64,000 nt of DNA. Source: Luidia sarsii (taxonomy: Eukaryota > Echinodermata > Asteroidea > Paxillosida > Luidiidae). This document shows positions 35,701 to 45,493 of the stretch, one piece after another. Position 1 is the stretch's first letter, and each line of letters starts with the position of its first letter. The stretch covers positions 9,463,149 through 9,527,148 of the forward strand of contig OX465103.1 of assembly GCA_949987565.1 (NCBI GenBank), given 5' to 3'. The notes below the pieces were generated by a model that worked only from the letters and a program-made list of their open reading frames with translations, was not told the DNA's origin and did no database searches. A program made the translations under genes and the position numbers.

Positions 35701-38700
35701 ATCACCCCTTGTTCTCTGCCACTCTCATAGCCTCACCCACACCCCATGTCTGTCCACACTGTAAGGCTGCCATGAATGACCATGCAACCAGCTCTCTCCA
35801 TCACCCCTTGTTCTCTGCCACTCTCACTGCCTCACCCAGCCCCCATGTCTGTCCACACAGTTAGGCTGCCATGAATGACCATGCAACCAGCTCTCTCCAT
35901 CACCCCTTGTTCTCTGCCACTCTCATAGCCTCACCCAGCCCCCATGTCTGTCCACACAGTTAGGCTACCATGAATGACCACGCAACCAGCTCTCTCCATC
36001 ACCCCTTGTTCTCTGCCACTCTCATAGCCTCACCCAGCCCCCATGTCTGTCCACACAGTTAGGCTGCCATGAATGACCATGCAACCAGCTCTCTCCATCA
36101 CCCCTTGTTCTCTGCCACTCTCATAGCCTCACCCACACCCCATGTCTGTCCACACTGTAAGGCTGCCATGAATGACCATGCAACCAGCTCTCTCCATCAC
36201 CCCTTGTTCTCTGCCACTCTCACTGCCTCACCCAGCCCCCATGTCTGTCCACACAGTTAGGCTGCCATGAATGACCATGCAACCAGCTCTCTCCATCACC
36301 CCTTGTTCTCTGCCACTCTCATAGCCTCACCCAACCCCCATGTCTGTCCACACTGTAAGGCTGCCATGAATGACCATGCAACCAGCTCTCTCCATCACCC
36401 CTTGTTCTCTGCCACTCTCATAGCCTCACCCAACCCCCATGTCTGTCCACACTGTAAGGCTGCCATGAATGACCACGCAACCAGCTCTCTCCATCACCCC
36501 TTGTTCTCTGCCACTCTCACTGCCTCACCCAGCCCCCATGTCTGTCCACACAGTTAGGCTGCCATGAATGACCATGCAACCAGCTCTCTCCATCACCCCT
36601 TGTTCTCTGCCACTCTCACTGCCTCACCCAGCCCCCATGTCTGTCCACACTGCTGGGCTACCAAGAATGACCATGCAACCAGCTCTCTCCATCACCCCTT
36701 GTTCTCTGCCACTCTCATAGCCTCACCCACACCCCATGTCTGTCCACACTGTAAGGCTGCCATGAATGACCATGCAACCAGCTCTCTCCATCACCCCTTG
36801 TTCTCTGCCACTCTCATAGCCTCACCCAACCCCCATGTCTGTCCACACAGTTAGGCTGCCATGAATGACCACGCAACCAGCTCTCTCCATCGCCCCTTGT
36901 TCTCTGCCACTCTCATAGCCTCACCCAGCCCCCATGTCTGTCCACACAGTTAGGCTGCCATGAATGGCCATGCAACCAGCTCTCTCCATCACCCCTTGTT
37001 CTCTGCCACTCTCACTGCCTCACCCAACCCCCATGTCTGTCCACACAGTTAGGCTGCCATGAATGACCATGCAACCAGCTCTCTCCATCACCCCTTGTTC
37101 TCTGCCACTCTCACTGCCTCACCCAGCCCCCATGTCTGTCCACACAGTTAGGCTGCCATGAATGACCACGCAACCAGCTCTCTCCATCACCCCTTGTTCT
37201 CTGCCACTCTCATAGCCTCACCCAGCCCCCATGTCTGTCCACACTGTAAGGCTACCATGGATGACCGTGCAACCAGTCCTCTCTATCCCTCTTTATTCTC
37301 TGCCACTCTCACTTCTCTGCCTCATCCAGCCCACCTGCCCATCCACTCCACACTGTGTTGTCTTTACAGCATTTTAACTGAATGCCTCTTTTTTTGCCCC
37401 TCAATATATGCCTCGTAAAATTGTTTAACTCTTACACTATGTAGTTTATCTGTGAAATGATGGAATTTTTTTTGAAAAAGGTTCACAATGAGCTGCTGCC
37501 AGTGGCTTGCTGGCCGGAAATGATTTGCTCGAGCCGCAAGGAAAGAGGAAAAAAAAAAATTCAGATTCTATCATGCTAGCAATAATCAACAAAATGTGAC
37601 TCACGGTCACAACTTTTCTATAAACCTCATGAACATGAGGTATTGTATTTTTAGCACGAGAGCCATTTCAGTTTCTATAGGGTATTTATTATACGCAGAT
37701 AGCAATAAATTAATAAATAAATAAACATGATGTCCCATGGTACCCTCACTAGGAGGTTAAAATAAGGTAGCTCATGAACATATCCCTCACTCTATGCTTT
37801 TGGTCGGTCGGTCATTATTTTGCCCCCAAGATGGTGGTAAGATGATGTCAAAGTCTGAGATTTATTTCAGCAAGTCCTCCTCTGGGGCTAATGGTGCTTC
37901 AACAGCAATCATATGTACATGTATGTGAATTTCCACCATCAACCTTATGCGTAGAAATTCTAGTGCTGATTTGAGCCTTACGTACGTGGCAATTAAAGAA
38001 AAAACAACAACCAACCTTTATTGTGACATTTCCTTTGGTGAGCTTTCTCATGTTGAACCCTACTGTTGGTATCATGTCTTCGTTGAACTGTCCAGACTGC
38101 AAAATCAAAAGAAAAATGTTTCATAACAGACAAAGAAAAAAAGGAACATATGTCTTCACTTCCTGACTTGCATGTTTCCTGTTTATTACCCAAATGTAAA
38201 AAAATCATGCTTCCAATTCTCATCACAAGTTCTGACACTAGTGACACAAAAGGGCGAATCCCCGAGGAATTCCCACTTTCCCAGGTATTCTTTACCCCAC
38301 CAACACCCCTGAAACCATTCACACTCGACCCATTTGGAAACTCCCGGGGACCCTATTTACCCATGGAAATCGTAAAACCCCGGGGTTTTCTTCTACCCTA
38401 CCCCCGAGCAGGGGTAAAATGCTTTTCCCCGGGAATTTTTTCAGTAGTGTGAATACTGAATAGACCGACCGAAATCCCCGGGGATTTCGTCTAATGTGAA
38501 CTTTAGTAACATTGTGTAAACTGTTAATAGATTATTAATATATCTGACTGACAACTCCACCTTTAAGCAAAGACAGATTGACATTTCAGAAGCACAATCC
38601 TAGAATTTAAGTAGAATATTGGGCCACTGAAATCATCACATCCTGTCCAACAACTCAAATTGTCTTTACCTAATTATTGAGATATATTCCTAATCAGTTT

Positions 38701-40026
38701 CTTTTTGTTTGCTGAAATGAAATCAATTACACACTTCATGCTGCTGGTTTTAGGTGTGTTTTGACCAAAGTCATGTAGTCCAACCAGTCGACCAAACTCA
38801 GATCAGCCGAGCCAAATCTCACAATAATTGGTGGCTGACAGAGAGCTCTTTGTCTACGCCCAGAAGCTAAACCCCCGTCACACTAGTGAGCTGGAATGCC
38901 ATCAGAACATCTTCCTGGATAAAGTGCAGTCTGAGAGCGTTCTGAAATCTTAATATTCCCACTGCACTGTATTCCAACTACATTTGAGCTTTATACTGCA
39001 AAAACGGCATCAGCAATGACCAAGAATCATTTGAGGTGGGCTAAGTATTTGAACAAATTCTAAAAATTCCTCATTCCGGTTGGTTCTACTGAAATCCGAA
39101 TAAGTGTGATAGGGTCTTAGGGAGTTAGGCAGTGTCTATTTGGCCCTATTGCCTATTCAATGAATCAGCTTCAAGTTTGACCAAGCCAGTTGCAAAACTG
39201 CAAGTCTTTTACACAGTTCAGCTGCTTACATAAATGTACAGTACTTAATTTTATATTATTGTTCACGCATATTCCACTAATTTTGTTTTTAAATCCCTAA
39301 ACTAGACCTAGCAACAATTTTGAATGTTTGCTTTGAACTGGTGTCAAACCCACTGCTTGAGTTGAACATTGTGTAGCCTCTGTCAAACTCAAAATAAGTT
39401 TCATAGATATGAGACTTGTGTCTGTTTGTGACTATGTGAAGCCAAAAGCCAGCTTATCATAAATCATTAAATGTGAGACATTATGACTAGTTAGTTTCAT
39501 GTATGACTAATGTTGGCCTGCGAAAAGGCTAAACCCAAGAAAATCATCCTTGATATATGATTAACCTCATGGCAACCATTCACTGAGAGTGAGTCTGTCT
39601 GTGTGGCGAAGGGAATATCGTTTTCTTAAAAAGGATCCTACGACTACGACGCTCCCATGGCATTGTGCATTCGCCCATAGGCCTACACTACAGTACAGCA
39701 CTCAGTAGGCTGTACTGTAGTCTGTAGTGTACAGTACATCTGTAGCCGGCCCTACTCTACTGCAGTACTGTGGGCACAAGTCGTGTACACAATCTCAAGG
39801 CAACGACCGTTATTTTCTCCCACTTCTTCAGATATATCTGCTCATATATCCCAATTATTGTCAGCAGTATCCACATAGACATAGTATTTACACATCCACT
39901 CACCGATATCACATTTACAAATGTAGTCTTTCCCGAGTACTGAAGCCCAACTAACGTCAACTCCATTTCTTCTTTCCAAAACAGGCTTTTGAGCCAGTCC
40001 AAAACTCTGTTTATCACTGCCAGCAT
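29741..40026 (-). CDS. ARL8 Arf-like small GTPase (6 coding exons, complete)
   Basis: ARL8 is an Arf-like GTPase of lysosomes. In its GTP form it recruits kinesin-linking effectors and tethers, moving lysosomes outward along microtubules. Coding exons on the minus strand are 39904-40026, 38016-38096, 34713-34786, 32529-32622, 31444-31582 and 29741-29793. All have GT-AG borders, and phases (0,0,2,0,1) join into 187 residues, against 186 in human ARL8A/B. Visible motifs: an N-terminal amphipathic helix ([20 protein letters not shown]) with no Gly2 for myristoylation, as in ARL8; P-loop GLQYSGKTT (27-35); switch I Thr52 in [14 protein letters not shown] (70-75); NKRD (130-133); SCKAK (G5). The end is [10 protein letters not shown]. 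Its introns hold SINEs, two TTAA-flanked elements and a 99-bp satellite. Very close similarity to vertebrate ARL8 in every exon makes the identity secure; A versus B is not meaningful here. Confidence 0.96.
29859..30182. mobile_element. Miniature transposon with TTAA target duplication, copy 1
   Basis: A 324-bp element is flanked by TTAA on both sides (29855-29858 and 30183-30186), with terminal inverted repeats CCACTTCG(C/T)(A/G)CC. Its interior shares CAATAGTGGTGCC(T/C)(A/G)GATTC followed by GGAGGGCC-like words with the longer copy at 32940-33616. TTAA targeting suggests a piggyBac-like source. There is no coding capacity. It lies in ARL8 intron 5, only 66 bases from the last exon. Confidence 0.75.
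30187..31443. other. ARL8 intron 5, remainder
   Basis: No exon or repeat of clear identity. GAGGTGACACCATGTAACATC near 30540 resembles the foldback word seen at 47346, suggesting another fragment of that repeat. Confidence 0.4.
31871..32115 (+). repeat. tRNA-derived SINE, family 2
   Basis: This carries an AGCTCAGTGGTCAAGTGGT box-A region, a GGGTTTGAATCCTGCC box-B region, then a conserved body (GGCAAAGCACTGAGCACTCA) and a 3' part rich in ACAATGCACTGTACAC. A diverged partner lies at 34255-34365. It is antisense to ARL8, in intron 4. Confidence 0.7.
32940..33616. mobile_element. Miniature transposon with TTAA target duplication, copy 2
   Basis: A 677-bp element lies between TTAA at 32936-32939 and TTAA at 33617-33620. 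Terminal inverted repeats are CCACTTCGCGCCGGG at the left and CCCGGCGTGAAGTGG at the right. An internal CGGATTCGGAGG word is repeated near the right end. It is longer and better preserved than the copy at 29859. The open frames inside (99 codons or less) have no recognised motif, so it is non-autonomous. Located in ARL8 intron 3. Confidence 0.8.
33805..33824. repeat. Very short interstitial telomere-like repeat
   Basis: CCCTAACCCTAACCCT is present, about two and a half units of the animal telomere repeat. It is too short to imply a former chromosome end. Confidence 0.5.
34255..34365 (+). repeat. tRNA-derived SINE, family 2, diverged
   Basis: ATCTGCACTAG, a box-B-like CATGTTCGAATCTCAA and CAGGCAAAGTGCTGAGCA parallel the SINE at 31.87 kb. 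The box-A part has been lost or has decayed. Confidence 0.5.
34880..37275. repeat. 99-bp satellite, about 24 copies, in ARL8 intron 2
   Basis: Tandem units of 99 bp carry the words CATGAATGACCA(C/T)GCAACC, CTCTCTCCATCACCCCTTGT and CATGTCTGTCCACAC. Variants TACCATG versus TGCCATG, CAGTTAGGC versus CTGTAAGGC, and ATAGCC versus ACTGCC recur every four units. Matching variant blocks lie exactly 396 bases apart (35571/35967, 35673/36069, 35772/36168), a four-unit higher-order repeat. The period is 33 codons, so plus-strand frames of 63-96 codons appear, each starting at the same Met; they are repeat artefacts. The last unit (37250-37340) decays into unique sequence. Confidence 0.95.
37340..38015. 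other. ARL8 intron 2, right flank of the satellite
   Basis: AT-rich and non-coding. Nothing further is recognised before ARL8 exon 2. Confidence 0.4.
38225..38510. repeat. Imperfect palindromic CCCCGGGG-rich block in ARL8 intron 1
   Basis: The words CCCGAGGAATTCC, CTCCCGGGGACC, CCCCGGGGTTTTC, CCCCGGGAATTTTT and AATCCCCGGGGATTTC alternate in both senses over ~280 bases, giving foldback potential. TCACA/GTGTGA words near the ends hint at an old miniature element. No coding potential is visible. Confidence 0.4.
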
Positions 40027-40330
40027 TTTGACGTTCTGTCTCTTTCTCGGAAGGTATATCGACGCAGCTCACACACACCAACGGGCTGCACCCGTCGATT
40101 TCTCGCAAAAGGGATTGCTTATCGTCTCTCAGAAAGGAAATATGAATAGAAATTTTACAGCAGGTTGCAGCACTTCCGACATTTGTTGACGGGCTCGTAC
40201 TCGTAGTCGTACTGTGTGCTACGCAATGCAGTCTATTATACATTGTATGGACAGTCAGCCTTCCCCATTTTTTTTAGTTGACGACCTTTGACCTTTCCTC
40301 GTGACAATACGTCATGGTTCATCATAGGGG
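40027..40330 (-). promoter_or_regulatory. ARL8 5' untranslated region and promoter (position only)
   Basis: This lies immediately upstream of the ARL8 start codon on the minus strand. It is moderately CpG-containing (GTCGTACTGTGTGCTACGC) with no clear TATA box. The start of transcription cannot be placed from sequence. Confidence 0.3.
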
Positions 40331-43300
40331 GCGCACGTTTAATTTCAACACGGGATAAAAAGGAAATAACGCCTACCATTACTAAACTACACGAAAGTAA
40401 CCCATTCACAGATTTAATAAAGCACGTAACTACTATAAGGTAAAGGGCAAGTGCGTGTATATTAGTATGGCAATGAATTCTTTACCACATGGTGTATTAC
40501 ATATAAAAGCTTTCACGCTTAGCATTTGGGCCTGTGTATATGAAATTCCTAAATCTAAAATAAAAGCAATTTCTGCTGTTTTTTCATTGTTTTCTTTGTA
40601 TATGTATTTGAATATTTATAATCACACACGATACGATACGATATGCTTGCTGGAACTCATACGGTACAACGAGTATCCATTGATTGCCGCTAACTATTTA
40701 CATAATATTATCACAGCATTTTAATGAAAACGGTGAAATTGGGAAAAATGCAATTATAAACCCGGCAGGCGCCTATGCTCACCGTATAATTTCGACTGGA
40801 TTATCAATATTTCGCTTTTTCATGCTTTACTGATAAATTTGTCAGAGACGGTAAAAACGGCAACAAATTAAAGGCATACGGCATCAGTAATTCCACCGTC
40901 CGTCAGCAAATTTTAACCACATAAATTATGTCGGTCTTTCGAAACTATATAAAGATTTCTTCATTCAGGATGGAAATAATTGCTTCTTCGGCTGATCACT
41001 ACGGTATACTAAAATTATTCCCTTCGGCATAGGCCTTTACACACTGTATTCACACACTAAGTTAAAGCATCTGACACAAACGACAGCTGTCTCATCTGCG
41101 GAAATGTTGCCTTTTGAACTGACTTGACCGATCAGTTGCCAACCGAAGTGAGTCTATAGAGGGCGCTGTAATAAGACACTCGTATTGTGTAGGTGAAGCA
41201 CAAAGTGCAGTTGAAGCACATCGTCGACAACTATTGTAACTTAATCTGTCATTTGTTTTGCCACATCTGTATTGATTTCAAAATTCGGAAGGTTTACATT
41301 TTAAACATGTTCGGATCTCTTGCTTCTTCGAAACCACATGGTGACTGTTAACATGTGATTAGAAATGAAAATATGAGGCCTATCTTCTCAGATCATGCTA
41401 AATTGGATTCTTACCTATTGGCTTAGCTGCACCCTGGTAGCCTGCGATGAGCTCGAGACAAGTATTGCAAACTGAACCCAAAATTTAAAAACTTGATACA
41501 ATGCACGTTACAAAAGATTTCTTTCTGGTTAAAGTGATAATCCATTCCTGTAGGAATATTAGACCTATGTCTTCTTGATGTGCTTACAATTATTTCAAAT
41601 GCATATAAATGTAGTTGTGTAAAAAATTCCATCTTAAGCTAGGCCAAGGATAACACTATAATAATAAACTATACAGTATATAATTATACTAGGAACATCC
41701 ATAAAAATCCATAAAGCATTATGGCATCTACTTCATCATTAATGTTGCAGACTGTTGGACCGAGGACCTGCATGGGGTGGATTATGTGCTGATTAAGAGG
41801 AATTTAAGTACAATAAGATATAGTAACAGATTTTGCGCGGTGTGAACTCGCATATCATGGTGGTTCCCCTATTGGTGGATGCAGTGGATGCAGTGGATGG
41901 ATTCAGTGAAAAGCAGATGCGACAAAGGTTTCAATAATACTATACAATGTTAATTCACAAAGCATGACGATGCACAGCCGATCGTAAGGTGTAATTGGTC
42001 ATTATGGTTTGTGTGCGTCGCTTATCGTCTTGTGATTGATCGTAGGTATAGTACGACGAGTTTAATTAAATCAACCGCTGGTGTCTTCATCCAAATTTAA
42101 AAAGTGACCATTCCAAAAAGCCTACGTGGACCTTTCTCTCCTTTTAAAGGTCCTTCTGGGCTCAAAACGTCTGGCTGCATTCGAAACGTTAGCCCGTCTA
42201 GATTGTGTAGGCCTAGATATTTATGATTCAAATAGGCCCCCAAAATTTATGAAAAGTCATTGCATTATTCGCCCAAGGGCCCAACCACACTAGTGATCTT
42301 CTTTTACAGAAACCATCCTCTTTGTTTATTTCCGCAGGATTTATCAAAGAGTTATCGAGTGACGAGTTTCATTCCACTTCCAACCCTCCTGGTCACGTGT
42401 GCCATTGGTTTTCTGCTCCTCCCTGCACCAAAGCGCACATCTTCCTGGTGAGTACCCGTACCAATCTTATCTGTATTGTCAACGTTTGATCATCAATTTA
42501 CCACATGTGGTCATCAAAATTGTGTCATGACAGGTCCTCCCTGCCCATTCACCGAACTTGACAATCCCTTTAATTTGAAACCCCACATGGCGTCGTTTGA
42601 ATGGAGTATTGTGGTTTGTCGAAAAAAAGAACCATGAATGATATGCAATTCTTATTGCGAGAATAATTGTTAATGTTCAAAATTGTAGTAATGTCTCCAG
42701 TTAAAATAGAACCCCGAGCTCAATTAAGGCTGTTGTAGTCCTTTCCGTTCTCCTATAATCATATACATCGTTGGCATCCACTCTCACATTGACACCTCTA
42801 GTGAACTTCCACCTCTCGTCATGCCCCACGTGGTCACGCTGGGCGGGAAAGATTCTTCAATAAGTACCGATGATAATAATTGGAATCCAGCAGTCGCTAG
42901 ACGGACGGGCAGAGTACTGCCCGAAACGTTGAGATACCGCGGTGTCACCGCAAACCTTCCACTTTGTCGGTACACCCACCATGTAAACCATCAAATCTTA
43001 TTTGTTCCATTTATATTCATCATCAGCACTTAACAAATCTTAATACACTTTACAACAAAAATACAGATGAAAAAAATCTAAAATAAAAGGCATAATGTTT
43101 ATAATTGTTTGCTTACTGTAGAATTACATGGTGATTAAAATATCCCAAATGATATCTATTTGGCACGAAGCAGGCTTCTTAATTCTGAATATGATTTAAG
43201 CATGCTCTAGCTTTGTCTATAATATTCACAAGTAGGCCTAAGGCCGATTGTAAAAAAATTATGCAAATACATATTAAAGTCAAATTACCTAATTGGAAAA

Positions 43301-43368
43301 TCAGTTCAAATTGGATGGTGTTCTCTTAGTGACCTCAATAACTTGTATGCATGATTAGGTTAAATTAT
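40331..43368. other. Intergenic region between ARL8 and the receptor kinase
   Basis: No recognisable exons. 42119-42215 contains diverged Penelope-terminal words (AAAGGTCCTTCTGGGCTCAA then AACGT). 42885-42985 holds a CCCGAAACGTTGAGATACCG block followed by GGTGTCACCGCAAACCTTCC, the last being the foldback word seen in the receptor intron at 47.3 kb. The portion nearest 43368 is likely 3' untranslated sequence of the receptor gene. Confidence 0.45.
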
Positions 43369-45493
43369 TTAATTGTATTTAATGATCTGTCGATTTTCAT
43401 AATGCTGAAATCGATTTACAAATTGCGGATCGTCGTCCGCTTTTGTGCCGATGTGCGAATCCTGTGCACTCGGTGAGACATCCAAACTAGACATGGTGAT
43501 AGTTTCCATGGGTATCAGGTAGCTATCTCGACTGCTGTGCGCCCCTTGATCCGGTCCCAATCTGCCCGTCAGGTTCGCTCCAAGATCCCTCTGATCTCCA
43601 GCCAACAAGCCTCGTACCTCCTTGGCAACTTGGCTAAAAGTGCACCGTGATTTGGGGTTGTCCTGCCAGCAGCGCTGCATGATCCCGTAGCTGTGGCGTT
43701 GTAACATATCAATCAGATATAATTAGTCAGCTTGCAATATATAGGCATGATGACAAATATGTATGGGTTGTATATCAAGAGGGTTGTATATCATGTGTTA
43801 CACGTGACAAGTCCACAAACAGCAAGGAGACGCACAGAACCTCCATGTACGTAAGCAATGAGTAGAAATGACCAACCATGGAAGAAGGCTCCTCCATGGA
43901 CCAACTATACGAAGCACAGATGACTTGAAATTGGAAAGGAGTTAGGACTGGTGACTAGGCTGATAACTTACATCTCTGGTGGGCAGTTCTGTGGTGCCTT
44001 CATGCGTTGACCACTTTTAAGGAAGTCATAGATGTCTCGGTTAGCTACACCGGGATAAGGTGACATTCCATGACTGAAGATTTCCCATAGGAGCACACCA
44101 TAGGACCACTGAGAGAGAAATCACATCAACCGAAATGAACTCTGATCTATTATATACCAATAGGGTTAAATAGGCCAACCACATCACTGTCATCAATCAG
44201 GTCCTGGTATATCTATATAGTATAGGTCTACTGTATTCATACATCCTGCCTACCATATCACTCCTGGCGTTATATACACAACGATCCATTGACTCAGGTG
44301 CCATCCATTTGATGGGTAGTTTTGCTTGCTTGTCACCGCTAGTGTAGTAATCGGAGTCATCCAGGTCACGGGAGAGTCCGAAATCTGCTATCTTGACAGC
44401 CAGATCACAATCCACCCTAGTAAAAGTATATCTCACAAATTACAATGTGTTGTGCTTCTTAAATCAGGTTTACTAAATGCTGGACTCTTGAGGAACTTGT
44501 TGTACTTGTTCAGAAGAATAACAAATGTAAATACCTTTTTGATTTAACAGAAAGATAGGACTGATAGAGTCATGTATACTCGTATAGTGGACTGTTTTTG
44601 ACAATTATAATACAAAGGAATAAGGAATCAAATGTCAGCATGTGATCAAGGAGTGTATACGTATTCACTAACAGTGCATGTTGAGGCCACACGTGGCTGA
44701 GCACATATACTTACATGCAGTTCCTGGCTGCCAAGTCCCTATGTACAAATTTGTGCTTTGCTAAGTACTCCATGCCCAGAGCGATGTGGGAAGCGAATTT
44801 CATCAGCACAAGATGGGGAATCGCCTCGTGCTTAAAGGAATCAATTGTGAATATAAGTATAAGTATCTTCAATTAGTTCAAATGGTTGATATTGAAATGA
44901 TTGTCAATTACACCATAAAATATTTGAATCATTTGTGAGTGCATCTAAATTTGCAATGAATCTAGCTATTTGCAGATAATAATTTCCGTTCATTCAAAGT
45001 GAACGTTGTAAGAGACAAAGCGCATGAAGGTGTGGTTAACCGTGTCTTCAGTTTAGATTTGAGTCGTACCTGGTTCTTTTTGAGAAATGCTTTCAAGTCG
45101 CCATTTGCCATGAAGGGTAAAACTACCAGAGGATTGCAGTCGGTATCAAAGGTCAACCCGAGTAATCCAAGCACGTTGGGATGGTCAAAGGTTTTCATGA
45201 TCAGACCTTCCTCTAGAAACTTCACAACATTGGATTGGTCTGAGGTGTCTGGTAAGAGAAAACAGAACGCCTGATATTCATGTGAAATGTTTTCATGATT
45301 TCAGGTGTAAGAATGAGATGCATTTTAGTTAGCTGCAAGCATCAGTTTGAAATCTGAAGTAAACATAAAATACACGTTCATAGTATACTGTTGCCTGATG
45401 GTTTCTACTGACCTTGAACTGTCTTTACTGCCACCTTTCTGTTCTCGTCAGTATCACTACGAAGAGTTGCTTCAAGCACTCGTCCAAAAGCAC
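43369..45493 (-). CDS. Kinase-domain exons of the plexin-like receptor
   Basis: Six exons plus the end of the preceding one encode a full tyrosine kinase. Glycine loop GKGAFGRV (952-959); VAVK with Lys977; helix-C Glu in FLEEG (~994); [24 protein letters not shown]; catalytic HRDLAARN (Asp1072); DFG (1090-1092); activation-loop Tyr1102-Tyr1103; [28 protein letters not shown]. All catalytic residues are present, so the kinase should be active. HRDLAARN and PIKW mark it as a tyrosine rather than serine kinase. [10 protein letters not shown] recalls Met, while [22 protein letters not shown] and [13 protein letters not shown] recall Axl/Tyro3. Met and Axl are related families, so 'Met/Axl clade' is as far as reading allows. 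The tail has Tyr1276-Glu-Asn (a YxN, Grb2-type SH2 site) and Tyr1236. Confidence 0.9.

Noticed and set aside
34880..37275. CRISPR-like array
   Set aside because: Units are contiguous 99-bp repeats without unique spacers, in a eukaryotic intron.
35277..37418. Series of 63-96 codon plus-strand frames each starting MNDHATSSL
   Set aside because: Direct result of a 33-codon satellite unit inside an ARL8 intron, on the strand opposite to the gene.
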